A DNA stretch of 64,000 nt from Streptomyces sp. MUM 178J (GCF_022414575.1 NZ_JADWYQ010000027.1:1-64000), one strand, 5' to 3'; positions 18,335 to 27,292 are shown, counted from the stretch's first letter. Numbers and translations are program-made. The notes: a model not told the origin generated them from the letters alone.

Positions 18335-18507
18335 CGGTCCAGTTCCTCCTGCATCGCCCGCCGCGTCTCGTCGTTCTCCTGCTGCTGCGGCTTCCGCTGC
18401 CGCCGCTGTTCCTGCTCCCGCGCGCCGCCCTTCGTCTTCTGCGCGCGTTCCTTCCGTTCCTGCTCCTTGCCCCGGGACCGGGGCTCAGGCTGGTCCTTCA
18501 TGCCCAT
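18310..18507 (-). CDS. Small charged protein, unknown
   Basis: 65 residues, MGMKDQPEPRSRGKEQERKE..., almost entirely Arg/Lys/Glu/Gln and predicted disordered or a single charged helix, ending LDRLNMDYDA. A GGAAG ribosome-site-like stretch lies ten bases before ATG 18507. I recall such short basic proteins in other Streptomyces but no function. Its last codons are duplicated just after the stop. Confidence 0.6.
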   Translation of the reverse strand: MGMKDQPEPRSRGKEQERKERAQKTKGGAREQEQRRQRKPQQQENDETRRAMQEELDRLNMDYDA

Positions 18508-18603
18508 GAGGGTTCACTTCCTACACGAGTGGGGGGAAGCCGCAGGGCGACACGTCCCGCGGCGGGACCAGCCTGGCATGTAGCGTCATACCGCGCATTT
18601 CGA

Positions 18604-19506
18604 TCATTCGCGCTGGGTACGAGCGCCTCCCGCGGCTCCCCGCGCCGCCTCGTCCGCCGCGCCTCCCGCCCCCACGAGCCCGGCCCGCACCGCCCCAAGC
18701 CGTGGCTCAAAACGCCGCATCTCGCGCTGACCGGCCAGGCCGACGAGCGTCGGCAGATATCCGCGCACGGACTGCATCCCGCGCAGCCACCACTGCCCGT
18801 ACACATGCGCCGAGCGGCGTTCGACCCCGGCGACGAGCCGGTCGACTGCCGGTCCCAGGGGGTAGGTCCGGTTCGAGGGCCACGGCAGCCGCTGCCGCAG
18901 TTCGCGCATCACCTCGTACTGGTCCGCCCCGCGCACCATGTCGGTGTCGGTCCAGGACAGATAGCCGACCCCGACGCGGACGCCCTTGTGACCCACCTCC
19001 GCGCGCAGGCTGTGCGCGAACGCCTCGACGCCCGACTTGGACGCGCAGTACGCCGTCATCATCGGCGCTGCCGTGATCGCCGCCAGTGAGGCGATCTGCA
19101 GGAAGTAGCCGCGGCTCGCCGTCAGCGCGGGCAGGAAGGCGCGCGCGGTCACCGCGCCGCCGATCAGATTGACCTCGATGACCCGCCGCCATGTCTCGGG
19201 GTCGGAGTCGGCGAACGGCCCTCCCGCCGCGACGCCCGCGTTCGCCACCACGATGTCGACCTTGCCGAAGCGTTCCTCGACCTCCGCGGCGACCCGGGCC
19301 ATCGCCTCATGGTCGGTGACGTCCGCGAACCAGTGCTCGCTCTCGGCGTGCAGTCGCTCCGAGACCCTCTTGAGCTCCTCCGGCTCCAGGCCGACCAGCG
19401 CCACCTTCGCGCCCCGCGCGGACAGCTTGCGGGCCAGCAGCTCGCCCACGCCCCGCGCCGCGCCCGTGACCACCGCGACCCGGCCCTCCAGGGACACCCT
19501 GCTCAT
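18604..19506 (-). CDS. Short-chain dehydrogenase (SadH-like), third gene of BVMO operon
   Basis: 300 residues. NAD(P)-binding motif TGAARGVGELLARKL, NAG motif as NAGVAAG, catalytic Ser in QIASLAAI and YCASK for the Tyr-Lys pair. The C-terminal ~60 residues extend past the core as in SadH-type enzymes. ATG 19506 overlaps the hydrolase stop. In the operon with a Baeyer-Villiger monooxygenase and an esterase it could oxidise an alcohol to the ketone (or the released alcohol further), completing a ketone/ester/alcohol degradation route. Confidence 0.9.
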   Translation of the reverse strand: MSRVSLEGRVAVVTGAARGVGELLARKLSARGAKVALVGLEPEELKRVSERLHAESEHWFADVTDHEAMARVAAEVEERFGKVDIVVANAGVAAGGPFADSDPETWRRVIEVNLIGGAVTARAFLPALTASRGYFLQIASLAAITAAPMMTAYCASKSGVEAFAHSLRAEVGHKGVRVGVGYLSWTDTDMVRGADQYEVMRELRQRLPWPSNRTYPLGPAVDRLVAGVERRSAHVYGQWWLRGMQSVRGYLPTLVGLAGQREMRRFEPRLGAVRAGLVGAGGAADEAARGAAGGARTQRE

Positions 19507-20459
19507 ACGGCTCGCTTCCCCTCTGCTTCTGCTTCCGCTCCGGACACTTCGACGTGCGTGACATACGTGCGGACGAGGTCGCGGAGCCTGTCCGTGATCG
19601 CCTCGGGGGCCTCCACCGGCGTCATATGGCCCACTCCCGCGAGCTCTGCCAGCTCCCGGCACTGCGGCAGCGCGGCGGCCAGCCGTCGGGCGTGCACTGC
19701 CGGGGTGAGCCGGTCGGCCGTGCCCGCCACCACCACGGCGGGCGCCTTCAACTCCCGTACGCCCGCGTCCAGGTCGAGCCCGGCGAGCACCTCGGACCAG
19801 GCGACGCGGGTCGCGCGCGGGCAGGCGTGCACGATGCGGGCGCAGGCGTCGACCCGCTCCGGCGCGGAACCAGGGCCCATGGTGGCGTACTTGAGGATCC
19901 GCCGGGAGACGGCGGTGACCGGGCCCATCGGGGCGCGTGCGCCGAGGACCAGACCGGTGAGCCGGGTCCGCAGCCGTCCGGGGCGCAGCGGCAGCACCCG
20001 TGACTCGTCGACGAGGCGCGAGCTTCCGGTGCTGCACAGCAGCACCGCCGCGGCGTGCTCGGCGAAGGCGGGCCGCCCGGCCGCGGCCATCAGGGTCATG
20101 CCGCCCATGGAGTGGCCGCCGAGGACGGCTTTCTCGCCCGGCGCGAGGGCGGTGCGCAGCACTGCCTCCAGATCGTCCGCGAGGGCTTCGACGCCGACGG
20201 CATAGGGCGCCGTACGGCCGTGCCCCCGCTGGTCGTAGGCGATGACCCGGCAGCCGTCCGCGGCCAGGTCCCTTATCTGCGCGGCCCAGAACCGAGTCGA
20301 GCAGGTCCAGCCGTGGGCCAGCACGACGGCCGGAGCGCCCTCGGGGCCGTACACCTCGACATGTATCCGCGATCCGTCGGCGGAGAGGGCCGTCAGCTCC
20401 CGCCGGGGAATCGGCTCCCGCCGCGGAGTCTGCTCCCGCCTCGGAGTCGGCTCGCTCAT
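19503..20459 (-). CDS. Alpha/beta hydrolase, second gene of BVMO operon
   Basis: 318 residues. Oxyanion region VVLAHGWTC, nucleophile elbow GGHSMGG, acid in GTADRLTP and His in GVGHMTP: a complete alpha/beta-hydrolase triad. The first 20 residues are a repeat of EPTPRREQ-type units. Overlaps both neighbours by four bases (ATGA), so it is co-translated with the monooxygenase. Likely role: hydrolysis of the ester made by the monooxygenase. Confidence 0.9.
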   Translation of the reverse strand: MSEPTPRREQTPRREPIPRRELTALSADGSRIHVEVYGPEGAPAVVLAHGWTCSTRFWAAQIRDLAADGCRVIAYDQRGHGRTAPYAVGVEALADDLEAVLRTALAPGEKAVLGGHSMGGMTLMAAAGRPAFAEHAAAVLLCSTGSSRLVDESRVLPLRPGRLRTRLTGLVLGARAPMGPVTAVSRRILKYATMGPGSAPERVDACARIVHACPRATRVAWSEVLAGLDLDAGVRELKAPAVVVAGTADRLTPAVHARRLAAALPQCRELAELAGVGHMTPVEAPEAITDRLRDLVRTYVTHVEVSGAEAEAEGKRAV

Positions 20460-22009
20460 GCCACGGCCTCCGATGCCTTCCGCGCGGGGGCGCCGGACTG
20501 CCGCGGGCCCCTCAGGACCTCGTACTCCGTGAGGTCCACGCGCCGGGTGGCGTTGCGGAACTCGGTCGTGGTGCCCGGCCAGAGGGTGGTGTTGCGGCCG
20601 TTGGCGTCCAGGTACCAGCTCTTGCAGCCGGTGTTCCAGACGGTGCGTTCCATCCGCCGCTGGACGGTGCGGTTCCAGGCGTGCACGGCGGAGGGGCGGG
20701 GGGCGAGCGCCGCGCGGCCGCCGAGGACGGTCAACTGCCGCAGGTAGTCCGCCAGATAGTTCAGCTGGGACTCGATCATCAGGATCATGGAGGAGTTGCC
20801 GAGGCCGGTGTTGGGGCCGATCACGGTCATCCAGTTGGGGAATCCCGCGGCGGTCGCTCCGCGCAGCGACTCCATGCCGTCCTTCCACGCCTCCGCGAGC
20901 GTGATCCCGTCCGCGCCGACGACGCGGTCCGCGATCGGCAGGTCGGTGACGTGGAACCCGGTGGAGAAGACGATCGCGTCCGCCTCCGCCTGCGTGCCGT
21001 CCGCCGCGACGAGCGTGCTGCCGCGCACCTCGGCGAGGCCGGAGGCCACCAGATCCACATTGGGGCGGGTGAGGGCCGGGTAGTAGTCGCTGGAGAGCAG
21101 GATGCGCTTGCAGCCGATGCGGTACGACGGCGTCAGCCGGGCCCGCAGGTCCGGGTCCTTCACGGTCCTGTTGATATGGGCTTTGGCGAGCGCCTCGATC
21201 AGACCGAGCTGGTTGGGCCGCTTGGTGAAGGCCTGGACCTGGAGTTCGCGGATGCCCCACAGCAGTCCGCGCCTGGCGGCGGCGGTGAAGGGCAGCTGCC
21301 TGTGCAGCGTCCGCTCGGCCCGGCTGATCGCACGGTCCTGCTTGGGCAGCACCCATGCCGGGGTGCGCTGAAAGAGGGTCAGCCGGCCGGCCTGCGGCTG
21401 GATCGACGGCACGATCTGGATCGCGGAGGCGCCGGTCCCGATCACGGCGACGCGCTTGCCGCTCAGGTCGTAGTCGTGGTCCCAGCGGGCGGAGTGGAAG
21501 ACCTTGCCGGGGAAGCCGTCGAGGCCGGGGACGTCCGGGACCCTGGGGTCCGACAGCGGCCCGGTGGCGGAGACCACGACGTCCGCCGTCAACTCCCCGC
21601 GCGAGGTCACGATCTCCCAGTGCAGTGCGTCGCGGTCCCAGCGCATCATCAGCACCTCGTGGCCGAGCCGCAGATGCGGGCGCAGTCCGAAGGTGTCCGT
21701 GACGTGTTCCAGGTAGGCCCGGATGTGCTCCTGGCCGGAGAAGGTGCGGGGCCAGTCCGGGTTGGGCGCGAAGGAGAAGGAGTACAGATGCGACGGCACA
21801 TCGCAGGCACATCCGGGGTAGCTGTTGTCGCGCCAGGTGCCGCCGACGGCGTCCGCGCGCTCCAGTACGACGAAGTCCGTGACGCCTTCGCGGCGCAGCC
21901 GGACCGCGGCGCCCAGCCCGCCGAACCCCGAGCCGATCACCGCGACGCGCACATGTCGCGTCCGCCCCTGTTCCCTCACTTGCCCTCGTCCGTCCTCGTG
22001 CTGACTCAT
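20456..22009 (-). CDS. Baeyer-Villiger-type flavin monooxygenase
   Basis: 517 residues from ATG 22009, which has GGAGG five bases upstream. FAD motif VIGSGFGGLGAAVRL, the BVMO fingerprint FPGKVFHSARWD (FxGxxxHxxxW), and NADPH motif VIGTGASAIQI are all present in order. It should insert oxygen next to a ketone to form an ester using FAD and NADPH. First gene of a three-gene coupled operon (monooxygenase, hydrolase, dehydrogenase), the same order as mymA-lipR-sadH in Mycobacterium tuberculosis. A MerR gene diverges from it. Confidence 0.93.
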   Translation of the reverse strand: MSQHEDGRGQVREQGRTRHVRVAVIGSGFGGLGAAVRLRREGVTDFVVLERADAVGGTWRDNSYPGCACDVPSHLYSFSFAPNPDWPRTFSGQEHIRAYLEHVTDTFGLRPHLRLGHEVLMMRWDRDALHWEIVTSRGELTADVVVSATGPLSDPRVPDVPGLDGFPGKVFHSARWDHDYDLSGKRVAVIGTGASAIQIVPSIQPQAGRLTLFQRTPAWVLPKQDRAISRAERTLHRQLPFTAAARRGLLWGIRELQVQAFTKRPNQLGLIEALAKAHINRTVKDPDLRARLTPSYRIGCKRILLSSDYYPALTRPNVDLVASGLAEVRGSTLVAADGTQAEADAIVFSTGFHVTDLPIADRVVGADGITLAEAWKDGMESLRGATAAGFPNWMTVIGPNTGLGNSSMILMIESQLNYLADYLRQLTVLGGRAALAPRPSAVHAWNRTVQRRMERTVWNTGCKSWYLDANGRNTTLWPGTTTEFRNATRRVDLTEYEVLRGPRQSGAPARKASEAVA

Positions 22010-22024
22010 GCCGCCTCCCAACGA

Positions 22025-22086
22025 TGCCAGCAATCACTGGCACTGTTCATTGCTCGGAGAGTAGAGCAGTCGTATACCGAGCGGTA
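22025..22086. promoter_or_regulatory. Two palindromes between BVMO operon and merR
   Basis: TGCCAG-N6-CTGGCA at 22025-22042 and TACCG-AG-CGGTA at 22075-22086. Both are perfect. Either could be an operator for the MerR protein or for an unlinked TetR-type regulator; the second has the ACCGNNCGGT look of TetR sites. Confidence 0.5.
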
Positions 22087-22142
22087 GGGGTGCGACCACC
22101 GAAGTTACCGGCAGTACGTCGGCACGGCATAGGCTGGCCGCC

Positions 22143-22814
22143 GTGACGGATGAACACCCAGGTGACCGGGCAGGCCGCGAGTACCGCATGGAAGAGCTGG
22201 CCAAGGAAGCCGGCATCACGGTGCGCACCCTGCGCTTCTACCGCGAGCGCGGGCTGATCCCGCCGCCGCGCCGACAGGGGCGCATCGCCTGGTACGACGA
22301 GCACCATCTGGCCCGACTCCGCACCATCGCCGCGCTGCTGGAGCGCGGGCACACGCTCAACGGCATCGCGGACCTGGCCGCCGCGTTCGAGAGCGGCAGG
22401 GACGTCGGCGAGGTGCTCGGCCTGGGCGAGCCCAGCGAGGAAACACCCGTACGGCTGACCCCTGAGGCGCTCGCCGACCACTTCGAGGGCGAGGTCACCC
22501 CGGAGAATCTCGCAACGGCGCTCGATCTGGGCTATCTCGCCACCGACGGCGACGAGATCGTCCACATCAGCCGCCGACTGCTGGACGTCTCGGCCGCGCT
22601 GGTGCGCGAGGGCGTGCCGCTGGCGGCCGTCCTGGAGGCGGGCCGCGCGGTCCGCGAGCACGCCGAGGCGCTCGCGGAGCTCTTCACCGAGATGCTGCGC
22701 ACGCACACCGCCGAGACGGACGCGGACCGGCTGCGTCCGCTGGCCAAGAGCGTCGTGGACGCGGAACTGTCCCTGGCCCTGGACCGCCGGCTGCGCCGCG
22801 ACGCCTCAGACTGA
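22143..22814 (+). CDS. MerR-family transcriptional regulator
   Basis: 223 residues from GTG 22143. Winged-helix start YRMEELAKEAGITVRTLRFY RERGLI (about residues 17-42) and a coiled-coil-like dimer helix; the C-terminal domain has no cysteines, so it is not a metal sensor and more likely binds an organic ligand. Divergent from the monooxygenase operon with 133 bases between starts; probably its regulator. Confidence 0.88.
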   Translation: MTDEHPGDRAGREYRMEELAKEAGITVRTLRFYRERGLIPPPRRQGRIAWYDEHHLARLRTIAALLERGHTLNGIADLAAAFESGRDVGEVLGLGEPSEETPVRLTPEALADHFEGEVTPENLATALDLGYLATDGDEIVHISRRLLDVSAALVREGVPLAAVLEAGRAVREHAEALAELFTEMLRTHTAETDADRLRPLAKSVVDAELSLALDRRLRRDASD

Positions 22815-23067
22815 GGACCGCCCGCGGACACGCCCCCCGGCTCCGGGCGCAGCGGCCCCGCCCCGGACCCACGCCAAAAGCGGCCGCGGACGCCGCCCGC
22901 GCCGACCCGGCTCACGCCGAGCACTGCCCGCGGGCACGCCCCCGGCCACTGCCGTGCGCTCCAGCCCACGGGACGCACACGAGCCCGGCCGCGCCAGGCC
23001 GCCGACGGGCGCTCCAACCGACCGGACCCACGCCAAGGCGGCCCCGCGGGCACGCCGCCGCGGCCCT
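22815..23067. other. Gene-free GC-rich spacer with degenerate repeats
   Basis: About 250 bases between convergent merR and the DUF4291 gene. It contains repeated words (for example GGACCCACGCCAA near 22863 and 23025, and several CCGCGGGCACGCC-like units) but no credible coding frame, promoter or simple terminator. Confidence 0.55.
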
Positions 23068-23637
23068 TCACCCGCCCGGCGAGAGAATGCCCTCCAACGC
23101 AGCGGGCAGCGGGTAGACCCGCTCTGCGGGGAACAGCCGCTGCGCCGCCTTGGCGGCGCGTCCGGTCCGCACCAGGTCCGCGGCCTTGCGGACCGTGGGG
23201 GTGAGGTCGGTGAGACCGACGACCCACTCGTCCGCGAAGGTGCGGATCAGATCGCGGCCGATGCCGACCTGGATGCTGTAGTGGTTCAGCGCCGCTCCCC
23301 GCGGCGAGCGCTCCGGATCCCACTGGACGTGTACGGCCGCCTGCGCCAGGTCCGCCGGGTCGCCGGTCGTCAGCACGGCCCGGGACAGCGCGTCCTCCCA
23401 GCCCTCCCGGGTCATCCGCACCGCCAGGACGCGTTCCTGCCCGGGCTTGCGGGCCCAGTTGCTGCGGTGCATCAACCACAGGAACGACGGCTTGATCCAT
23501 GTCATCCGGCGGAACGAGAACGGCGCGACGAAGCGGCCCGCCCGCAGCGCCGCGTCTGCGACGGCCGGTGCGTAGGCCTGGTAGACGGTGATCGTGTGAG
23601 CGTCGTAGTCGGCACGGATCTGGTACTGGGGCGCCAT
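23068..23637 (-). CDS. DUF4291 family protein
   Basis: 189 residues from ATG 23637. The beginning, [20 protein letters not shown], and [20 protein letters not shown] (with QERVLAVRM after it) are the hallmark of DUF4291, widespread in bacteria and fungi and of unknown function. No signal peptide or membrane segment. Upstream DNA is a decayed recombinase, so there is little context. Confidence 0.9.
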   Translation of the reverse strand: MAPQYQIRADYDAHTITVYQAYAPAVADAALRAGRFVAPFSFRRMTWIKPSFLWLMHRSNWARKPGQERVLAVRMTREGWEDALSRAVLTTGDPADLAQAAVHVQWDPERSPRGAALNHYSIQVGIGRDLIRTFADEWVVGLTDLTPTVRKAADLVRTGRAAKAAQRLFPAERVYPLPAALEGILSPGG

Positions 23638-23759
23638 GCGCCGGCACCCTGCCACCTCCGCGCCCGCACCGCGAGCCCTTTTCCCGCGCCGCGCACGGGC
23701 GGCCGTCACGGGCGCGAGGCGTCGTCGGCGGTGCGGAGGCCCCGCCCCGCTGCTCACGC

Positions 23760-23880
23760 GTGTGGAAGCTGGATCGCCTCGGACGCTCCACGAAGGACGT
23801 GCTCGCGCCGGGCCAAGGGTGAGAGCGTCACGGCCATTGCCAAGGCACTCAAGGTGTCCCGCGCGACGCTGTACCGGGGC
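23760..23880 (+). pseudogene. Serine recombinase (resolvase) remnant
   Basis: Two scraps in different frames: [15 protein letters not shown] (23760-23804), the conserved arm of the resolvase catalytic domain, and [22 protein letters not shown] (23812-23877, first and last residues given), the C-terminal Hin-type helix-turn-helix. Some 90 residues between them are gone. A dead mobile-element gene that marks past recombination at this place. Confidence 0.7.
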
Positions 23881-23964
23881 TCGCCGACGCTGAGTGATCC
23901 GACTCGACCTGCGAGACCGTCTGCCCGTCGTGGTGGACGGTCCTTCTGCTGTCACCTGCCGTCG

Positions 23965-25080
23965 TCACGACTGCTCCACCTCTGCCATGAGCAGTCGGAG
24001 CGTGAGCGAGTGCTTCTTGGGAGGCAGGTCGTCCAGCGCCGTTCGCGCGTACGCCGTACCCCCAACCCTGTCTCCGGACCGGGCCAGCATGAGCCCCCGA
24101 TGCATCTCTAGGTGCGTAGCGAAGCGCGGTAGCGAATCGGGCAGTTCCCGGCGCGCCGCCTCTTGCGCTGCCACCGCCGCGTTCTCATCCCCAAGGCGCG
24201 CGGCGAGGAGTGAGACGAAAACGTTCATGCGCCACCAGGGCACCGCGTAGTCGCTGGTCTGCTCGTACGACCCGGCAGCGTCGAACACGTGTCGCCCTTG
24301 ATCCATGAGCTTCCGCGCTGTGGCGTGGTCGCCTCGGATGGCTGCGGCGTGAGCCTTGCCCATGATCGCGTTGAGAAGCCCCAGCGACGGCTTGTCGCTG
24401 ATGGCCATGGCCTGGTCGGCGAGGGCGTCAGCGACGCCGAGGGATGCCCCCTCGTACCCGAGGGCGATTGCCGCGCGGCCCCGGACCCATACACGTGCGT
24501 CATCGTCTCCTGACTCGTCAGCGGCCTTGGCTGCCATGCGGTACCAGTTCACGGCCTTGGAACCGTCGGAGCCGGGGAACGTCTTGGCGTAGAGGGTCAT
24601 GAGGCGGGAGGCCACGGACCATAGCTGCGGGGTGTCTAGCTGTTGCTGGACGACGACCAGTTCCCCGGAGACCCGCCGCTGAATGTCGGCAGCGCCGAGA
24701 CTCATGTACTCAGTTCCGTAAGTGGCTAGCTTGCCCTCCCAGTCGTCCGCAGACGGGCCCCCAGCGAGCCGGGCGGCGAATCCCGCGCTGAGGAGATCAG
24801 AGGCCACCACAGGGGCTATCGCGGTCGCAGCAACATCACTGAGGAACGTACGGCGCTTCACTTCACCCTCAAGTATGGCTAGGGGCACGTCCAGAACGGC
24901 TGAGAGGCACCGGAGGTAGTACGGCCCCGGTGTCACCTTGGAACGCTCCCACCGGCTCACGTACTCCCGATCAAGGTTCGCCCCGAAGGAATAGTTGATC
25001 TCTGCCGCCAACCGCCCCTGTGACCAGCCGCGCGCCGTGCGGAGGTCTTTGATCAGTTCCCCGATGGCCATGGGGCCCAT
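23965..25080 (-). CDS. XRE-type regulator with TPR-like C-terminal domain
   Basis: 371 residues. Residues 5-60 form an XRE helix-turn-helix (LIKDLRTARGWSQGRLAAEI, REYVSRWERSKVTPGPYYLR). The rest is a helical repeat domain resembling tetratricopeptide regulators. AGGGG four to five bases before ATG 25080 supports that start; ATG 25071 is possible. Base composition is lower in GC than the neighbours. It is divergent from two small Cys-rich genes; four TGCCCCTA octamers lie between them. Similar regulators in Streptomyces respond to peptides or control antibiotic/mobile genes; ligand unknown. Confidence 0.85.
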   Translation of the reverse strand: MGPMAIGELIKDLRTARGWSQGRLAAEINYSFGANLDREYVSRWERSKVTPGPYYLRCLSAVLDVPLAILEGEVKRRTFLSDVAATAIAPVVASDLLSAGFAARLAGGPSADDWEGKLATYGTEYMSLGAADIQRRVSGELVVVQQQLDTPQLWSVASRLMTLYAKTFPGSDGSKAVNWYRMAAKAADESGDDDARVWVRGRAAIALGYEGASLGVADALADQAMAISDKPSLGLLNAIMGKAHAAAIRGDHATARKLMDQGRHVFDAAGSYEQTSDYAVPWWRMNVFVSLLAARLGDENAAVAAQEAARRELPDSLPRFATHLEMHRGLMLARSGDRVGGTAYARTALDDLPPKKHSLTLRLLMAEVEQS

Positions 25081-25082
25081 CT

Positions 25083-25153
25083 TGCCCCTACGACTGCCCC
25101 TAGACGGCTAACACTCCTTCGTTTTGGCCCACTTGCCCCTACCAATGCCCCTA
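25083..25153. promoter_or_regulatory. Four direct octamers TGCCCCTA in two pairs
   Basis: TGCCCCTA occurs at 25083-25090, 25095-25102, 25134-25141 and 25146-25153. Within each pair the spacing is 12 bases, about one helical turn, and each pair starts CTTGCCCCTAC. The pairs are 51 bases apart and flank an AT-richer core. The array fills the space between the XRE gene and the Cys-rich genes and is probably the XRE binding region. Confidence 0.65.
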
Positions 25154-25217
25154 CGCGGTAACGCCTTGCGCCGGGATGCTCGCCAGACCGACACATACGA
25201 GGGGATGGCGAAGAGCG

Positions 25218-25400
25218 ATGGGCCAACGAGACACCGCCACCGAAGGCCGGGAGTACACCACCTTCACCCCTAAGGGCGCTGCCTGCACCCGCTGCAACCG
25301 CCTCATCGCCGATCACCAGCGGGCGGTGCGGACGGCCACGGTAGGCACTGGTCGGGCCCTCTACCGTCACGCGGACGGCTGTCCGGAGCATGGTCGGTGA
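25218..25400 (+). CDS. Small Cys-rich protein, possible zinc-binding
   Basis: 60 residues from ATG 25218 (MGQRDTATEGREYTTFTPKG); a longer frame could start at 25176. One CTRC knuckle plus DGCPEH near the C-terminus could bind one zinc ion. Its stop overlaps the GTG of the next gene (GTGA), so the two are coupled. Function unknown; both face the XRE regulator across the octamer array. Confidence 0.6.
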   Translation: MGQRDTATEGREYTTFTPKGAACTRCNRLIADHQRAVRTATVGTGRALYRHADGCPEHGR

Positions 25401-25690
25401 CCGTCGCTCCAGAGCGCCCTGCAGAGCCCAAGACCAGGAAGCGGACGGCGAAACCGGAGGTGAAGCCCAGGGAGGCCATCGACTGGTGGGGGAACGTGGG
25501 CTACTGCGGGTACTGCGCCGGGTGGTGCACGGTCAGGTGCCCCGACTGTGGCGGGTTCCCGTCAACCCCTCTCGACCTGCCTCCCATCACGCCTGTGACC
25601 TCTGACAAGTGCCGGACGTGCGAGAAGACCGGGGAGGTCCCGTGTCCGCAGTGCGCTGGTGGCACGCGTGAGAAGTGGCTGCCCCGCTGA
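25397..25690 (+). CDS. Small zinc-ribbon-like protein
   Basis: 97 residues from GTG 25397. Three paired-Cys motifs: CGYCAGWC, CPDCGG, then CRTC ... CPQCAGG, spaced like a DnaJ-type or double zinc-ribbon fold, on a basic N-terminus (KTRKRTAKPEVKPRE). No enzyme motif. Translationally coupled to the preceding Cys-rich gene; may bind nucleic acid or a protein partner. Confidence 0.68.
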   Translation: MTVAPERPAEPKTRKRTAKPEVKPREAIDWWGNVGYCGYCAGWCTVRCPDCGGFPSTPLDLPPITPVTSDKCRTCEKTGEVPCPQCAGGTREKWLPR

Positions 25691-25692
25691 GC

Positions 25693-25744
25693 CCCCGCTA
25701 CGGGTCGACCTGACGCCACGGCGCTGATGGTCCCGGTAGCGGGG
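25693..25744. terminator. Long-loop inverted repeat between convergent genes
   Basis: CCCCGCTAC (25693-25701) pairs with GTAGCGGGG (25736-25744) around a 34-base loop that can itself fold. It sits just after the zinc-ribbon gene and before the end of the exonuclease gene, so it may end both transcripts. Confidence 0.4.
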
Positions 25745-25805
25745 TGACGAAACCCCGTTCGTCTGCGTCCCCCGGCAGATGGGCGGGGCTCTCCGCCGCC
25801 GGTTC

Positions 25806-26603
25806 CTACAGGTCGAACACCGCCGTCACGGGCGCGTGGTCACTCCACCGCTCGGCATGGCTGGCGGCCCGCTCCACGTACGCCTTGACCGCCCGGGCCG
25901 CGAGCCCCGGCGTCGCCACCTGGTAGTCGATCCGCCACCCCGAGTCGTTGTCGAAGGCGCGGCCGCGGTAGGACCACCAGGTGTACGGCCCTTCCTGGTC
26001 CGGGTGCAGGGCGCGTACCACGTCGGCGTACTCCGCCTCGTCGAAGACGCGGGTCAGCCACTCGCGCTCCTCCGGCAGGAAGCCGGAGTTCTTCTTGTTG
26101 GCCTTCCAGTTCCTGAGGTCGGCCTCCTGGTGGGCGATGTTCCAGTCGCCGCAGACCACGACCTCGCGGCCGTCCGCCGCCGCCCGCGCCTTCAGTTCCT
26201 TGAGGTAGGGCAGGAACTCGCCCATGAAGCGCATCTTCTCGTCCTGCCGCTCCGTGCCGACCTCGCCCGAGGGGAGGTAGAGGCTGGCGACCGTGACGCC
26301 GGGCAGGTCCGCCTCCAGATAGCGGCCGCTGCCGTCGAACTCGCTCGATCCGAAGCCCGTCCGCACCCGGTCCGGCTCACGGCGCGTGTAGAGGGCGACG
26401 CCCGCACGCCCCTTCGCAGCGGCGGGTGCGAACACCGTGAACCAGCCGTCCGGCTCCCGAACCGCGTCGGGCAGCTGATGGACCTCGGCCCGCACCTCCT
26501 GCAGGCACACCACATCCGCGGAGGTGTCTGCGAGCCACTCCACGAAACCCTTCTTGGCTGCGGCGCGGAGGCCGTTTACATTCACGGTCGTCACGGTGAG
26601 CAT
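25806..26603 (-). CDS. xth: Exodeoxyribonuclease III (AP endonuclease family)
   Basis: 265 residues from ATG 26603 (MLTVTTVNVNGLRA). EEP-fold motifs in order: NVNGLRA, LQEVRAE (metal-binding Glu), YLPSGEVGTERQ, GDWNIAHQEADLRNWK (catalytic Asp, Asn) and SDHAPVTAVF (Asp-His). It should repair abasic sites and trim 3' ends of DNA. Length normal for the ExoIII/ExoA group. Monocistronic, divergent from the GNAT gene. Confidence 0.93.
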   Translation of the reverse strand: MLTVTTVNVNGLRAAAKKGFVEWLADTSADVVCLQEVRAEVHQLPDAVREPDGWFTVFAPAAAKGRAGVALYTRREPDRVRTGFGSSEFDGSGRYLEADLPGVTVASLYLPSGEVGTERQDEKMRFMGEFLPYLKELKARAAADGREVVVCGDWNIAHQEADLRNWKANKKNSGFLPEEREWLTRVFDEAEYADVVRALHPDQEGPYTWWSYRGRAFDNDSGWRIDYQVATPGLAARAVKAYVERAASHAERWSDHAPVTAVFDL

Positions 26604-26668
26604 TCCGGCACCATACGACACCCTTTTTCAGCTCCCCGACAGCACCGCATAGATGTACGATTGATGGC

Positions 26669-27154
26669 ATGATTATACGCCCCACGCCTTTCGACCACCC
26701 CGACGCCGTCAAGCTCAACGACCAGGTGCAGCTCGTGTACGCCGAGCGGTACGAGTCCGACGGCGACGCCACCCCGCTCGACCCCTCGATGTTCACGCCG
26801 CCGCGCGGTCTGTACCTGCTGGCGTACGACGGGCAGGGGCGTCCGGTCGCGACGGGCGGCTGGCGTGCCCAGGACGCGAACCCCGAGGGCTATTCGGACG
26901 GCGACGCCGAGCTGAAGCGCATGTATGTGATCCCCGAGGCCCGCGGCATCGGCCTGGCGCGCCGCATCCTGGCGGCACTGGAGGAGGACGCGCGTGCCGC
27001 CGGACGGATCCGGATGGTGCTGGAGACCGGCGACAAGCAGCCGGAGGCGATCGCCCTGTACCTGTCGAGCGGCTATGAGCCGTGCGCGAAATTCGGCCAC
27101 TATCGCGAGTACGAGGAAAGCCGCTGCTTTGCCAAGATGCTCCCCCGTAATTGA
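26669..27154 (+). CDS. GNAT-family N-acetyltransferase
   Basis: 161 residues. The acetyl-CoA loop appears as LKRMYVIPEARGIGLARRIL (motif A RGIGLA), followed by the GNAT beta-bulge end YLSSGYEPCAKFGHY. Substrate unknown; related small GNATs acetylate amino acids or polyamines. ATG 26669 is the only start compatible with the fold. Confidence 0.88.
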   Translation: MIIRPTPFDHPDAVKLNDQVQLVYAERYESDGDATPLDPSMFTPPRGLYLLAYDGQGRPVATGGWRAQDANPEGYSDGDAELKRMYVIPEARGIGLARRILAALEEDARAAGRIRMVLETGDKQPEAIALYLSSGYEPCAKFGHYREYEESRCFAKMLPRN

Positions 27155-27249
27155 CGCGCCCCTGACATAGTCACGCCTTCCGTGGCACCCTGCCTCACGC
27201 ACGCCGATCCGCACCGCCGCCTTATCCCCCACCCATGCCCGCGCACGGC

Positions 27250-27292
27250 CGCCGCACGGCCCACGGCCCACGGCTCACGGCTCACGGCTGAA
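27250..27292. repeat. Degenerate 7-8 base tandem repeat upstream of the protease
   Basis: About five units of the type CCCACGG/CTCACGG in succession, inside the 190-base leader between the GNAT gene and the secreted protease. Slippage product; no regulatory reading. Confidence 0.55.
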
